Shown piece after piece: positions 42,152 to 49,872 of a DNA stretch of 64,000 nt. The first letter of the stretch is position 1. The number at the start of each line of letters is the position of its first letter. The notes beneath the pieces are model-generated. The model was not told the origin of the DNA. It ran no database searches and was given only the letters and a program-made list of their open reading frames with translations. The stretch comes from Cohnella abietis (GTDB lineage: Bacteria; Bacillota; Bacilli; Paenibacillales; Paenibacillaceae): contig NZ_AP019400.1 in NCBI RefSeq assembly GCF_004295585.1, forward strand, positions 2,640,001 to 2,704,000. Direction: 5' to 3'. Position numbers and translations under genes: made by a program.

Positions 42152-42194
42152 GGAAAAGCGGGCGTGCAATGGATTAGGTATCGCCCGCTTTTCC
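42152..42194 (+). terminator. hairpin after the locus 2 lipoprotein gene
   Basis: GGAAAAGCGGGCG (42152-42164) pairs perfectly with CGCCCGCTTTTCC (42182-42194). The T-tract is inside the stem, not after it, so partial termination or transcript stabilisation is more likely than full stop; no new promoter is evident before the next gene. Confidence 0.75.
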
Positions 42195-42220
42195 GATCTT
42201 ACTGTGAGGAAGTGAATAGA

Positions 42221-43267
42221 ATGTCCGTTATGACAGTGACGGGGAAGGTTCGCGCGGATAGTCTAGGACTCGTATTGCCCCATGAGCATGCTTATATCGA
42301 ACTAAGAAACCTAGTGCCTGCTCCTCATACGATATCCGGCAAAGTATTAGCAGAAGAAAAAGTCAGCCTCACCAATCTAGGCAAGCTGCATAGAAATCCT
42401 TACGCCGTTCTGGATAATGCCGTGCTTGATGATGAGAAAGTAATGGAGTGGGAGCTTCGTGAGTTTAAGAAAGCTGGAGGAAAGACGTTCGTTGATCTTA
42501 CTCTAAGGGATATTGGGAGAGACCCTGTCTTGCTGGCCCGATTATCAAGGGCGCTTGACATCTATATAGTTGCAGGATGTGGATATTATATCAATGCCTC
42601 GCATCCCCCTGACATGGATAATAAAACGATAGATGAAATTACCGAAGAAATCATCGGAGAAATCAAATACGGAATAGATGGTACTGACATTAAAGCCGGT
42701 GTAATTGGTGAAATCGGCACTAGCGAAATCATTTACCCGAATGAAAGAAAGACATTGATCGCAGCTGCGGCTGCCCAGCAGGAAACTGGACTTGGTATCC
42801 ATGTGCACACGGATTTATGGGCAACCAATGGGTATGAAGTAGTAAAGATTTTGACGGAGCAGGGAGCACCCCCCGAAAAAATATGCATTAACCACATTGA
42901 TGTCGATTTAAAGCTGGATTATATGAAGGAGCTTCTAAATCAAGGCGTTTATATTGAATTTGACAATTTCGGTAAGGAGTTTTATTCAGACAGAAGGCAC
43001 AAAAGTGTTCTGAAAGGACTTTTTGCCAGAGATATAGATCGTGTCAAAGCAATCAAGGAAATGATCGATTGTGGATTCCTCTCCAGAATATTACTCTCTA
43101 ATGATGTTTGTCTAAAAACATCACTCCACCATTACGGTGGCTGGGGATACGATCATGTTATTACTAATATAATTCCCATGATGCAAGACGAAGGAATTTC
43201 AGATGAGCAAATTCAAACCATAATGGTTAACAATCCTGCTATCTTCATGGATGACGGAAGAGATTAG
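42221..43267 (+). CDS. phosphotriesterase-family metal hydrolase (probable lactonase)
   Basis: 348 residues from ATG 42221, behind GTGAGGAAGTG. Amidohydrolase barrel: HxH as H21/H23 in GLVLPHEHAYIE, a glutamate in GVIGEIGTSE where true phosphotriesterases have a carboxylated lysine (as in E. coli Php), histidines in LGIHVHTD and CINHIDVD, and the metal aspartate in LLSNDVCLKT. The family includes lactonases and esterases of sugar lactones, and next to an isomerase a sugar-lactone substrate is reasonable; this is inference. It is the first of six genes inserted between binding protein and permeases. Confidence 0.87.
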   Translation: MSVMTVTGKVRADSLGLVLPHEHAYIELRNLVPAPHTISGKVLAEEKVSLTNLGKLHRNPYAVLDNAVLDDEKVMEWELREFKKAGGKTFVDLTLRDIGRDPVLLARLSRALDIYIVAGCGYYINASHPPDMDNKTIDEITEEIIGEIKYGIDGTDIKAGVIGEIGTSEIIYPNERKTLIAAAAAQQETGLGIHVHTDLWATNGYEVVKILTEQGAPPEKICINHIDVDLKLDYMKELLNQGVYIEFDNFGKEFYSDRRHKSVLKGLFARDIDRVKAIKEMIDCGFLSRILLSNDVCLKTSLHHYGGWGYDHVITNIIPMMQDEGISDEQIQTIMVNNPAIFMDDGRD

Positions 43268-43283
43268 CACTGTGAGGTGTTTT

Positions 43284-44069
43284 ATGAAAATTATCGATTG
43301 CAGCTGTGCTATAGGATATAAAACTATCAATTATGAAATTGTTAACCATGAGAATCTCTTGGTGAGGGAAAAGGTGAAACAAGCACGGAATGCAGAGGAG
43401 CTGCTCACTGAGCTTGATTTCTGCGGAATTGATAGCGCGGTAGTCAGTCATAACACGATGGCGGATGTTGATCCGGATTATGGAAACCGCGCAGTTATTG
43501 CTGAGACGATTAAAGCACCGGATCGTTTGCTACCGACTTGGACTATTTTGCCACCCATAACTGAAAGTCAGTATGCGCCCGAGAGCTTATTTCCTGCGAT
43601 GAAGGCAAATGGTGTGAAATTGCTAAGAGCGTATCCAGAACGTAATCGTTATTTACTTAACTCAGTTGTGATGGGTGAATTACTAGATGAGATTGCGGCA
43701 GCGGGAATTCCGTTGTATTTATCTCCAAGCGAAGGCTGGCAGGGCATCTATAGTGTTCTCGAGGAATATCCGAGCTTGACCGTCATTCTTCATAATTATG
43801 GCTTATGGAGCCATTCTCGTCTCACCTTTCCCTTATTCAAGCGCTACAAAAATTTCTATATGGAAACCGGAGATATGCAAGCCGCCGGGGAGATCAAAGA
43901 AATTTGTAACAAATTCGGCTCGGAGCGTCTGCTTTTCGGCTCTGATTTCCCTAGTAATGCAATCGGTGGACCATTAGCTACATTGTTCGGTTCAGGCATA
44001 GCCAGAGAGCATATCGAGAACATCGCGTTTCAAAATCTGGAACGAATGCTGGGCGTGGTGAAGCTATGA
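43284..44069 (+). CDS. amidohydrolase-like protein lacking the N-terminal HxH
   Basis: 261 residues from ATG 43284, behind GTGAGGTG. The PF04909-type barrel is evident from ILHNYGLWSHS (metal His) and LLFGSDFPSN (metal Asp). The first metal motif, normally DxHxH, reads IDCSCAIGY, so both histidines are missing and replaced by Ser and Cys. It may use a different metal site, need only one metal, or be a partner subunit. The next gene (ATGA overlap) is an intact homologue, so the two may form a heteromer. Function unknown; a lactonase or decarboxylase role is a guess. Confidence 0.78.
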   Translation: MKIIDCSCAIGYKTINYEIVNHENLLVREKVKQARNAEELLTELDFCGIDSAVVSHNTMADVDPDYGNRAVIAETIKAPDRLLPTWTILPPITESQYAPESLFPAMKANGVKLLRAYPERNRYLLNSVVMGELLDEIAAAGIPLYLSPSEGWQGIYSVLEEYPSLTVILHNYGLWSHSRLTFPLFKRYKNFYMETGDMQAAGEIKEICNKFGSERLLFGSDFPSNAIGGPLATLFGSGIAREHIENIAFQNLERMLGVVKL

Positions 44070-44896
44070 GCATACGGACAATGACGAACAAATCGCAGCT
44101 TGCTAGAGAGTTTGTGGAGACTGGACGGCTGTCGAGTGTTTCTATAATTGACATGCATACGCATATGGGGGCTTTCTATGGCACCTATCTCCCAGAAGCA
44201 AAGCTAGAGACGATGATTCAGACAATGGAACGTGAAAATATTGAGTGGATCATATCGGCTCCGCATAGTGCGTTGTTCGATCCGATCGGCGGGAATTCGG
44301 AAATCCTTGGAGCAATGAAGCAATACCCGGATAAAATCTATGGCTATTATGTTGTTAACCCTCACTATGATCACGATTTGGAACGGGATCTTGCCGAGTT
44401 TGATCGTGTAGGAGGTTATGTGGGATTCAAGGTTCTTCCTGACTATCACAAGTATCCGCTTACCGGTGAAAAGTTCCGTAGAATCTATGAATTTGCGAAT
44501 GAACGTGGACTGCTTTTACTTTCCCATACATGGGGACATAGCCCATATAATCCACCGCAGATGATCGCAGAATTGGCAAGTGAATATACGAATATTAACT
44601 TCCTACTCGGACATTCCGCGCCGGGAGAAACCGATTATGCCATTGAGCTTGCTAAGACGCAGCCGAATGTTTACTTGGAATTATGTGATACCGGGCGCTT
44701 GAACGGAATGATAGGCAAGATGGTTCGAGAAGCTTCCTCAGAGAAGGTGCTGTTTGGTACCGATTTCCCTTGGTATGACCCTAATTATATGCTGGGCAGT
44801 GTTTTGTTTTCCGGCATAGGTGACGACGATATTCGGAATATCATTCATCATAACGCAGTTCGTTTATTGGCAAACAGCCTAAAATCTAAAGCTTAG
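44066..44896 (+). CDS. amidohydrolase (PF04909-type, lactonase/decarboxylase-like)
   Basis: 276 residues; its ATG overlaps the previous stop. The full metal set is visible: HxH in IIDMHTHMGAF, His in LLSHTWGHSP and LLGHSAPGE, Asp in LFGTDFPWYDPN. Relatives hydrolyse sugar lactones or decarboxylate aromatic acids. Coupled with the HxH-less homologue upstream and followed by a sugar isomerase; together with the phosphotriesterase-like gene there are three metal hydrolases in a row, suggesting stepwise work on one modified sugar. Confidence 0.83.
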   Translation: MSIRTMTNKSQLAREFVETGRLSSVSIIDMHTHMGAFYGTYLPEAKLETMIQTMERENIEWIISAPHSALFDPIGGNSEILGAMKQYPDKIYGYYVVNPHYDHDLERDLAEFDRVGGYVGFKVLPDYHKYPLTGEKFRRIYEFANERGLLLLSHTWGHSPYNPPQMIAELASEYTNINFLLGHSAPGETDYAIELAKTQPNVYLELCDTGRLNGMIGKMVREASSEKVLFGTDFPWYDPNYMLGSVLFSGIGDDDIRNIIHHNAVRLLANSLKSKA

Positions 44897-44913
44897 GAAG
44901 GAAATACGACATA

Positions 44914-46398
44914 ATGACTGAAATAATAGAATCCTTTGAAACTGCGAAGGGCAACGTTTTTGGAGATTTACTGACAACTAGAGTTAAGGATAAGCCGCTA
45001 AAGGTTGGATTGATTACATTAGGATTTTTCGAATATTGGCGGATGTTTCCGGATACCTTGAAGGCCAATGTTACAGCAGATATGACTTGTATCTACAATA
45101 ATCTGCGTCAGTATCTGAAACAGGATGAGGTCATCTGGTCAGGGATTATCGACACACTTGATGCTGCGGAGGCCGCAGGCAAAGAGCTAGCCAACCAGCG
45201 GGTCGACCTCATCGTATATGTGGCTGGAACGTACTGCCCTGATTATATGGCAATCCAAGCTCTCGAGCATGTCCGCCATGTTCCGGTCATCTTATTCAAT
45301 ACACAGCATAATAACAGGATCAACCTTAATACAAATTATGAGAATATTCTGAGAAATAGCGCTTTAATAGCCAACCTTCAATTAGCAGCTACGTTCAAGA
45401 AAATGGGCTGGTACCGAGATCTGAAGGTAGTTGTGGGATCAATCGAGGATATTGCTGCTTATGAAGAGATGACCAAATACATTCGAGCCTACAAAGCTTA
45501 TTTAAGTCTCAAGAGCACTAACATCGGTGTTATCGGTCATGTATTCAGAGGCATGTACGATTTCGAATACGATAAAACGATGATCAAAGGCACGTTAGGA
45601 CCGAATATCATCTCGATTCAAGTTGATCATCTGTTGGATCAGTTCGGTAAAGCAACGGAGGAAGAGATTGCAGCAATCGTCGAGCAGACGACAAGCAGGT
45701 TTAATATTGTCGGGCTAAATGAGGACGACATTTATAAATCCTCCCGGTTCTACGTCGCTCTTCGGAACACGCTGGAGAGATTTAGATTGGATGCCCTTAC
45801 GCTGCTCGGACAGCACTATGTAGAACAGAAGACAGGAACGACCTCTTACTTGGCTAACACGATGATGCATGAAGAAGGCAAGTTTGTTGTTAATACCGAA
45901 GGGGACGTGCACGGTCTGATCATTATGACGCTGATGAACATGCTCAGCGGTCAAGTTCCCGCTTATGCTGAATGGGGCGAATATGACGAGGAGCTTAATG
46001 CCTTGCTCATGGTTCACCATGGTTATGCAGATACGAATTATGCAACAGATAAGAGCACAGTTAAGGTCAATCGCTCGCCGGAGCAATGGGGATTACAGGG
46101 CGCAGGATTCGGCTTCGAATATACGCTTAAGCCGGGAGAAGTGACGATCAGCCATCTGATCATCGATGCTGAAGGATATAAGATGCTCATAGTGAAAGGC
46201 GAAGCGCTTCACATTCCACAAAACATTCCATGTGAAGAGATTACGGCAGTCGTGAAGTTCAATACGCCAATCAAGCAATTCCTTGCCACGTTAATTAAAG
46301 AGGGATTCGCTCATCACTGCATCATTGGATATGGGGATATGACAGAAGAGCTATCGAATGTAGCTGATTTTATGGGCATCCGGAAAGTCATTTACTAG
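44914..46398 (+). CDS. L-fucose/L-arabinose isomerase-family protein
   Basis: 494 residues from ATG 44914, behind AGGAAGGAAA. It has the three-domain layout of the family: an N-terminal Rossmann-like domain (LKVGLITLGFFEYWRMFPDT, DLIVYVAGTYCPDYMA), a central domain (NIGVIGHVFRGMYDFEYD), and a C-terminal barrel with probable metal ligands in GEDVHG-like EGDVHGLIIM and the histidines of LMVHHGYAD. True L-arabinose isomerases are about 500 residues, so length fits, but identity to AraA or FucI is only distant. It would convert an aldose released by the pathway into a ketose. Expected Mn-dependent and cytosolic. Confidence 0.8.
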   Translation: MTEIIESFETAKGNVFGDLLTTRVKDKPLKVGLITLGFFEYWRMFPDTLKANVTADMTCIYNNLRQYLKQDEVIWSGIIDTLDAAEAAGKELANQRVDLIVYVAGTYCPDYMAIQALEHVRHVPVILFNTQHNNRINLNTNYENILRNSALIANLQLAATFKKMGWYRDLKVVVGSIEDIAAYEEMTKYIRAYKAYLSLKSTNIGVIGHVFRGMYDFEYDKTMIKGTLGPNIISIQVDHLLDQFGKATEEEIAAIVEQTTSRFNIVGLNEDDIYKSSRFYVALRNTLERFRLDALTLLGQHYVEQKTGTTSYLANTMMHEEGKFVVNTEGDVHGLIIMTLMNMLSGQVPAYAEWGEYDEELNALLMVHHGYADTNYATDKSTVKVNRSPEQWGLQGAGFGFEYTLKPGEVTISHLIIDAEGYKMLIVKGEALHIPQNIPCEEITAVVKFNTPIKQFLATLIKEGFAHHCIIGYGDMTEELSNVADFMGIRKVIY

Positions 46399-46419
46399 AA
46401 GAGTGGAGAGAGATAACTT

Positions 46420-47616
46420 ATGTTCAAAATTCCAAAAGAAGAATTCGCTGCAAGGGTAGAAAAGCTAAAAGAGCTGATGAAAGAGAAAGAGATGCAAGCA
46501 TGCTTAATTTACGGAGATGAGTATAGGAAGGAAAACCTGCGCTACATGAGCAATTACTGGCCATTATTCGAAAGGGGAGCCGTCATGGTTCCTCTGACGG
46601 GCGAGCCTTTCGTTATTGCCGCGCCAGAAGGTGAAATGTTTTGTCGCGAAATGAGCGCTTGGTCTGATATTCGACTTCTTCCTGAATTCGCATGTGTGAC
46701 TGTACCGGATAAGATCGAATATCCTCAAGCGCACTATACCAGCTTGACTGAGATCTACAAGGGGCTTCAAGGAAATGAGCCTTTACGGAGATTAGGTATC
46801 GTAGGTATTGATGCCATGCCTGAGCCCTTAATGAAGATTATCGAAGAGAGCTTCAATGGCGTGAAAATTGTCGATGCTGGTGATTTGTTATTCAAGCTCA
46901 GAATGACCAAGACAGCTAACGAGGTTGCTTGTTTACAAGAAGCAGCGAGAATTGCCGATGCGGGTTACAAGTTAATGATTCAGCAGGTGAAGCCAGGCAT
47001 GACCGAGCTCGAGCTAGCCTCGCTGGCTTATGGGGAGTGCACGAAGCAAGGCGCGGAAAATATACCGTTCTGCCTCTTAACAAGCGGCGAGCGGGTCAAC
47101 ACGATCATTGGCAGAGCATCAGGGAAAGTGATCGAAGACGGAGATATGATTATGGCTGCCATTGCGGTTCAGGTTGAGGGATATGTGGCCACCATGAATT
47201 TTCCTTTCGTCGCAGGTGAAATGAGTAAGGAACAGAAGGAATTTATCGATATTCTTGTCGCAGCAGAAGATGCAGCGTTAAGCCGGATAAAAGCGGGAGC
47301 GAATCAGAACGAAGTAGTCCGTGCGGTCAAAGCGTACTTTAAAGATAGGAATGTTACTGAATTTGATCTCTATCCACCATTGCATGGCTGTGGGCTGGCA
47401 GAAGCTGAATCACCTTATCCAGATGAGAATTCAGAAGCGATATTCGTAGCAGGAATGACGGTCAATACGGATGTGAGTCTGTTCGGACATCCTCATGGTT
47501 CCAATCGGATCGAAGAAAGCTTGCTTGTAACCGAAGCCGGGTACGAGTCGATGTCGAAGCTGGTTAGACAGCTAAGTAAGACTTGGAAAGAAACAGCGAC
47601 GATTTCGGTCCATTAA
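46420..47616 (+). CDS. creatinase-like M24 protein without the usual metal aspartates
   Basis: 398 residues with the pita-bread fold: N-domain (1-165), then catalytic domain. In M24 metallopeptidases two aspartates appear as DLG...GYxSDxTR; here the same stretch reads MAAIAVQVEGYVATMNF, so both are lost. The histidine (LHGCGLAEAESPYP) and last glutamate (RIEESLLVTE) remain, and the middle Glu is replaced in NTDVSLFG. This is the pattern of metal-independent creatinase, which hydrolyses a C-N bond with a catalytic His. It is unlikely to be a working Xaa-Pro peptidase. In a sugar operon it may act on a ureido, amidino or amide group; unproven. Confidence 0.8.
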   Translation: MFKIPKEEFAARVEKLKELMKEKEMQACLIYGDEYRKENLRYMSNYWPLFERGAVMVPLTGEPFVIAAPEGEMFCREMSAWSDIRLLPEFACVTVPDKIEYPQAHYTSLTEIYKGLQGNEPLRRLGIVGIDAMPEPLMKIIEESFNGVKIVDAGDLLFKLRMTKTANEVACLQEAARIADAGYKLMIQQVKPGMTELELASLAYGECTKQGAENIPFCLLTSGERVNTIIGRASGKVIEDGDMIMAAIAVQVEGYVATMNFPFVAGEMSKEQKEFIDILVAAEDAALSRIKAGANQNEVVRAVKAYFKDRNVTEFDLYPPLHGCGLAEAESPYPDENSEAIFVAGMTVNTDVSLFGHPHGSNRIEESLLVTEAGYESMSKLVRQLSKTWKETATISVH

Positions 47617-47631
47617 GGAGGACAAGGACAG

Positions 47632-48009
47632 ATGAGCAAAGAAGGCGCTAAAAACTGGTACGTTATCGATGGCTACTTACCTTACAAAGGCAAAATTGAT
47701 AATGATTCACTTGAAGGACATGAAGCCATCATGATTTTGAATTGTCATGATACAGATGCTGAAATCTTCATGGACATTTTCTATGAAGACAGGGAGCCTG
47801 ATACAGATATTAAGCTAACTGCATCAGCGAGAAGAGTTAAATGCATCCGAATGGATCATCCAGATGAAATTGGTGGTATCGCCCTAGATAGACAGCTACA
47901 ATACTCTCTGCGATTTCGAAGCGATGTCGAGGTCATCATTCAGTATGGTCGAATGGACGTGGCCCAGCCTAATCTGGCGTATATCGGCATGATAGGGTAT
48001 TCGGAATGA
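47632..48009 (+). CDS. ASRT-family (Anabaena sensory rhodopsin transducer-like) beta-sandwich protein
   Basis: 125 residues behind an excellent AAGGAGGACAAGG site. The chain follows the ASRT/PF07100 pattern: NWYVIDGYLPY, HEAIMILNCHDTDAEIFMDI, FYEDREPDT, the ARR(V/T)K block and VEVIIQYGRMD near the end. Cyanobacterial ASRT is a tetrameric soluble partner of a rhodopsin and binds sugars weakly; no rhodopsin gene is present. Here it is coupled (ATGA overlap) to a sugar permease gene. A sugar-sensing or sugar-carrying role is plausible from context, and the family may be primarily carbohydrate-related. Confidence 0.8.
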   Translation: MSKEGAKNWYVIDGYLPYKGKIDNDSLEGHEAIMILNCHDTDAEIFMDIFYEDREPDTDIKLTASARRVKCIRMDHPDEIGGIALDRQLQYSLRFRSDVEVIIQYGRMDVAQPNLAYIGMIGYSE

Positions 48010-48908
48010 AAAATAACTCTAAGCTCAAGCGAGAATTTCCCCTACATCTTATGCTGATCCCAGGAGTCATTCTGTTACTTGTCTATAATTATTTTCCAAT
48101 GGTTGGTGTTGCTTTCGCTTTTCAGAAGTTTATTCCGGCACAGGGCTTGTTCGGTTCCAAATGGGTAGGATTTGATAATTTTCGTTATTTATTGCAGCTG
48201 AATGATTTCTATCAGGTGCTCTGGAATACCTTCTATATCGCGACTATGAAGATTCTTGCAGGGCAAATTGTCCCTATATTCATAGCTCTACTATTGAACG
48301 AAATGAAAAAGGCATTTATTAAACGTGGCGTCCAAACTCTTATCTATTTGCCCCATTTTCTATCCTGGGTCATTCTCGGAGCTATTCTAGTTGATATCTT
48401 GTCTCCATCGGAAGGGATTATCAATCAAATACTCCAAACATTCGGTATAGATCCCATATACTTTCTGGGCAACAATAAGTGGTTCCCATATGTCATTATC
48501 ATTTCTGATGTGTGGAAGGAATTTGGGTTTAGTACGATTGTATATTTGGCAGCTATTACAAGCATTAACCCGTCCTTATATGAAGCTGCAATTGTAGATG
48601 GCGCTGGACACACCAGACAGGCTTGGCATATTACATTGCCTGGTATGGTTCCAATCATTATATTGCTAGCAACTTTAAGCTTAGGTAGCGTGCTAAATGC
48701 GGGTTTCGATCAGGTGTTTAACTTATACAGCCCATCGGTTTACCAAAGTGGAGATATTTTGGATACCTTAATTTATCGAATAGGTCTAATTGATGCCCAA
48801 TTTGGAGTAGCAACGGCAATCGGATTGTTCAAATCTGTTGTTTCGCTTGTACTCATATCTATCTCGTATATTATGGCTTATCGTCTTGCGAACTATCGTA
48901 TTTTCTAA
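48006..48908 (+). CDS. sugar ABC transporter permease (LplB-like), locus 2
   Basis: 300 residues, six helices, paralogue of the permease at 23150 with very similar blocks (KWVGFDNFRYLL, LPHFLSWVILGAILVDILSP, DILDTLIYRIG). The EAA loop reads YEAAIVDGAGHTRQAWHITLPGM. Its ATG overlaps the ASRT stop codon, so it is translationally coupled. It belongs with the binding protein at 40472 and the permease at 48965; the ATPase must come from elsewhere. Confidence 0.93.
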   Translation: MKNNSKLKREFPLHLMLIPGVILLLVYNYFPMVGVAFAFQKFIPAQGLFGSKWVGFDNFRYLLQLNDFYQVLWNTFYIATMKILAGQIVPIFIALLLNEMKKAFIKRGVQTLIYLPHFLSWVILGAILVDILSPSEGIINQILQTFGIDPIYFLGNNKWFPYVIIISDVWKEFGFSTIVYLAAITSINPSLYEAAIVDGAGHTRQAWHITLPGMVPIIILLATLSLGSVLNAGFDQVFNLYSPSVYQSGDILDTLIYRIGLIDAQFGVATAIGLFKSVVSLVLISISYIMAYRLANYRIF

Positions 48909-48964
48909 TCTATCTATTGAAGTAAGATCAGCATTGTTTATCCTTGGCGAAAGGAGTGTATCCC

Positions 48965-49846
48965 ATGCATCATATGTCTCTAAGTAGAAGAGTATTTGTC
49001 ATTGCTAATTACAGCTTTCTAATAACGTTGTCCCTATTATGCTTGCTTCCATTGGTCCAAGTACTGGCCATTTCCTTTAGCTCCAGTCCAGCAGCATCAG
49101 CTGGTTTGGTAAAGCTACTGCCGGTAGATTTCAGCTTTGATTCCTATCAGTATATTTTGCAGAAAAAAGAGTTCATTAGCTCATTCAGTATAACCTTACA
49201 GCGTGTCGCCCTCGGATACACTGTCAATATCATACTAGCGCTCCTATGTGCTTATCCCTTATCGAGGGAAGTGAAGGACTTCAGAATGCGGACCTATTAT
49301 GCCTGGTTTTTCGTATTCACGATTTTATTCGGTGGAGGTCTTATTCCGTCTTATATTGCAGTTAGTGAGACGGGGCTGCTGGATACGATCTGGGCTTTAA
49401 TTATACCGGGTGCAGTGACTGTATTTAATGTCATTTTACTGCTTAACTTCTTCCGTGGATTGCCGAAGGAGATTGAAGAGTCGGCTTTCATGGATGGAGC
49501 GGGACATTTGACCGTTTTAATTAGAATGTACGTGCCCATGTCAATGCCCGTCATTGCAACGATATCCTTGTTTACGCTAGTTGGACATTGGAACTCCTGG
49601 TTCGATGGGCTAATTTATATGAATTTTCCTGAAAAATATCCGTTGTCTACTTATTTGCAGCTAATGGTCATTAATAGCAATCCAATGAAGCTGGATATTA
49701 ACAATCTTAATGGCATGCTGCAAATATCTGAACGTACGACAAGGGCAGCACAAATCTTCTTAGGTGCCCTACCGATTCTCATTGTTTATCCATTTTTGCA
49801 GAAATATTTCGTTAAAGGAATCGTGTTGGGAAGCGTAAAAGGCTAA
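48965..49846 (+). CDS. sugar ABC transporter permease (LplC-like), locus 2
   Basis: 293 residues from ATG 48965, eight bases after GAAAGGAGTG; a TTG at 48944 is upstream of that site. Six membrane segments, EAA loop EESAFMDGAGHLTVLIRMYVP and the terminal FVKGIVLGSVKG. Paralogue of the permease at 24065. The downstream barrel-enzyme gene follows after 26 bp. Confidence 0.92.
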   Translation: MHHMSLSRRVFVIANYSFLITLSLLCLLPLVQVLAISFSSSPAASAGLVKLLPVDFSFDSYQYILQKKEFISSFSITLQRVALGYTVNIILALLCAYPLSREVKDFRMRTYYAWFFVFTILFGGGLIPSYIAVSETGLLDTIWALIIPGAVTVFNVILLLNFFRGLPKEIEESAFMDGAGHLTVLIRMYVPMSMPVIATISLFTLVGHWNSWFDGLIYMNFPEKYPLSTYLQLMVINSNPMKLDINNLNGMLQISERTTRAAQIFLGALPILIVYPFLQKYFVKGIVLGSVKG

Positions 49847-49872
49847 ATAGCATAAATTTGGGGGAGACAGAG

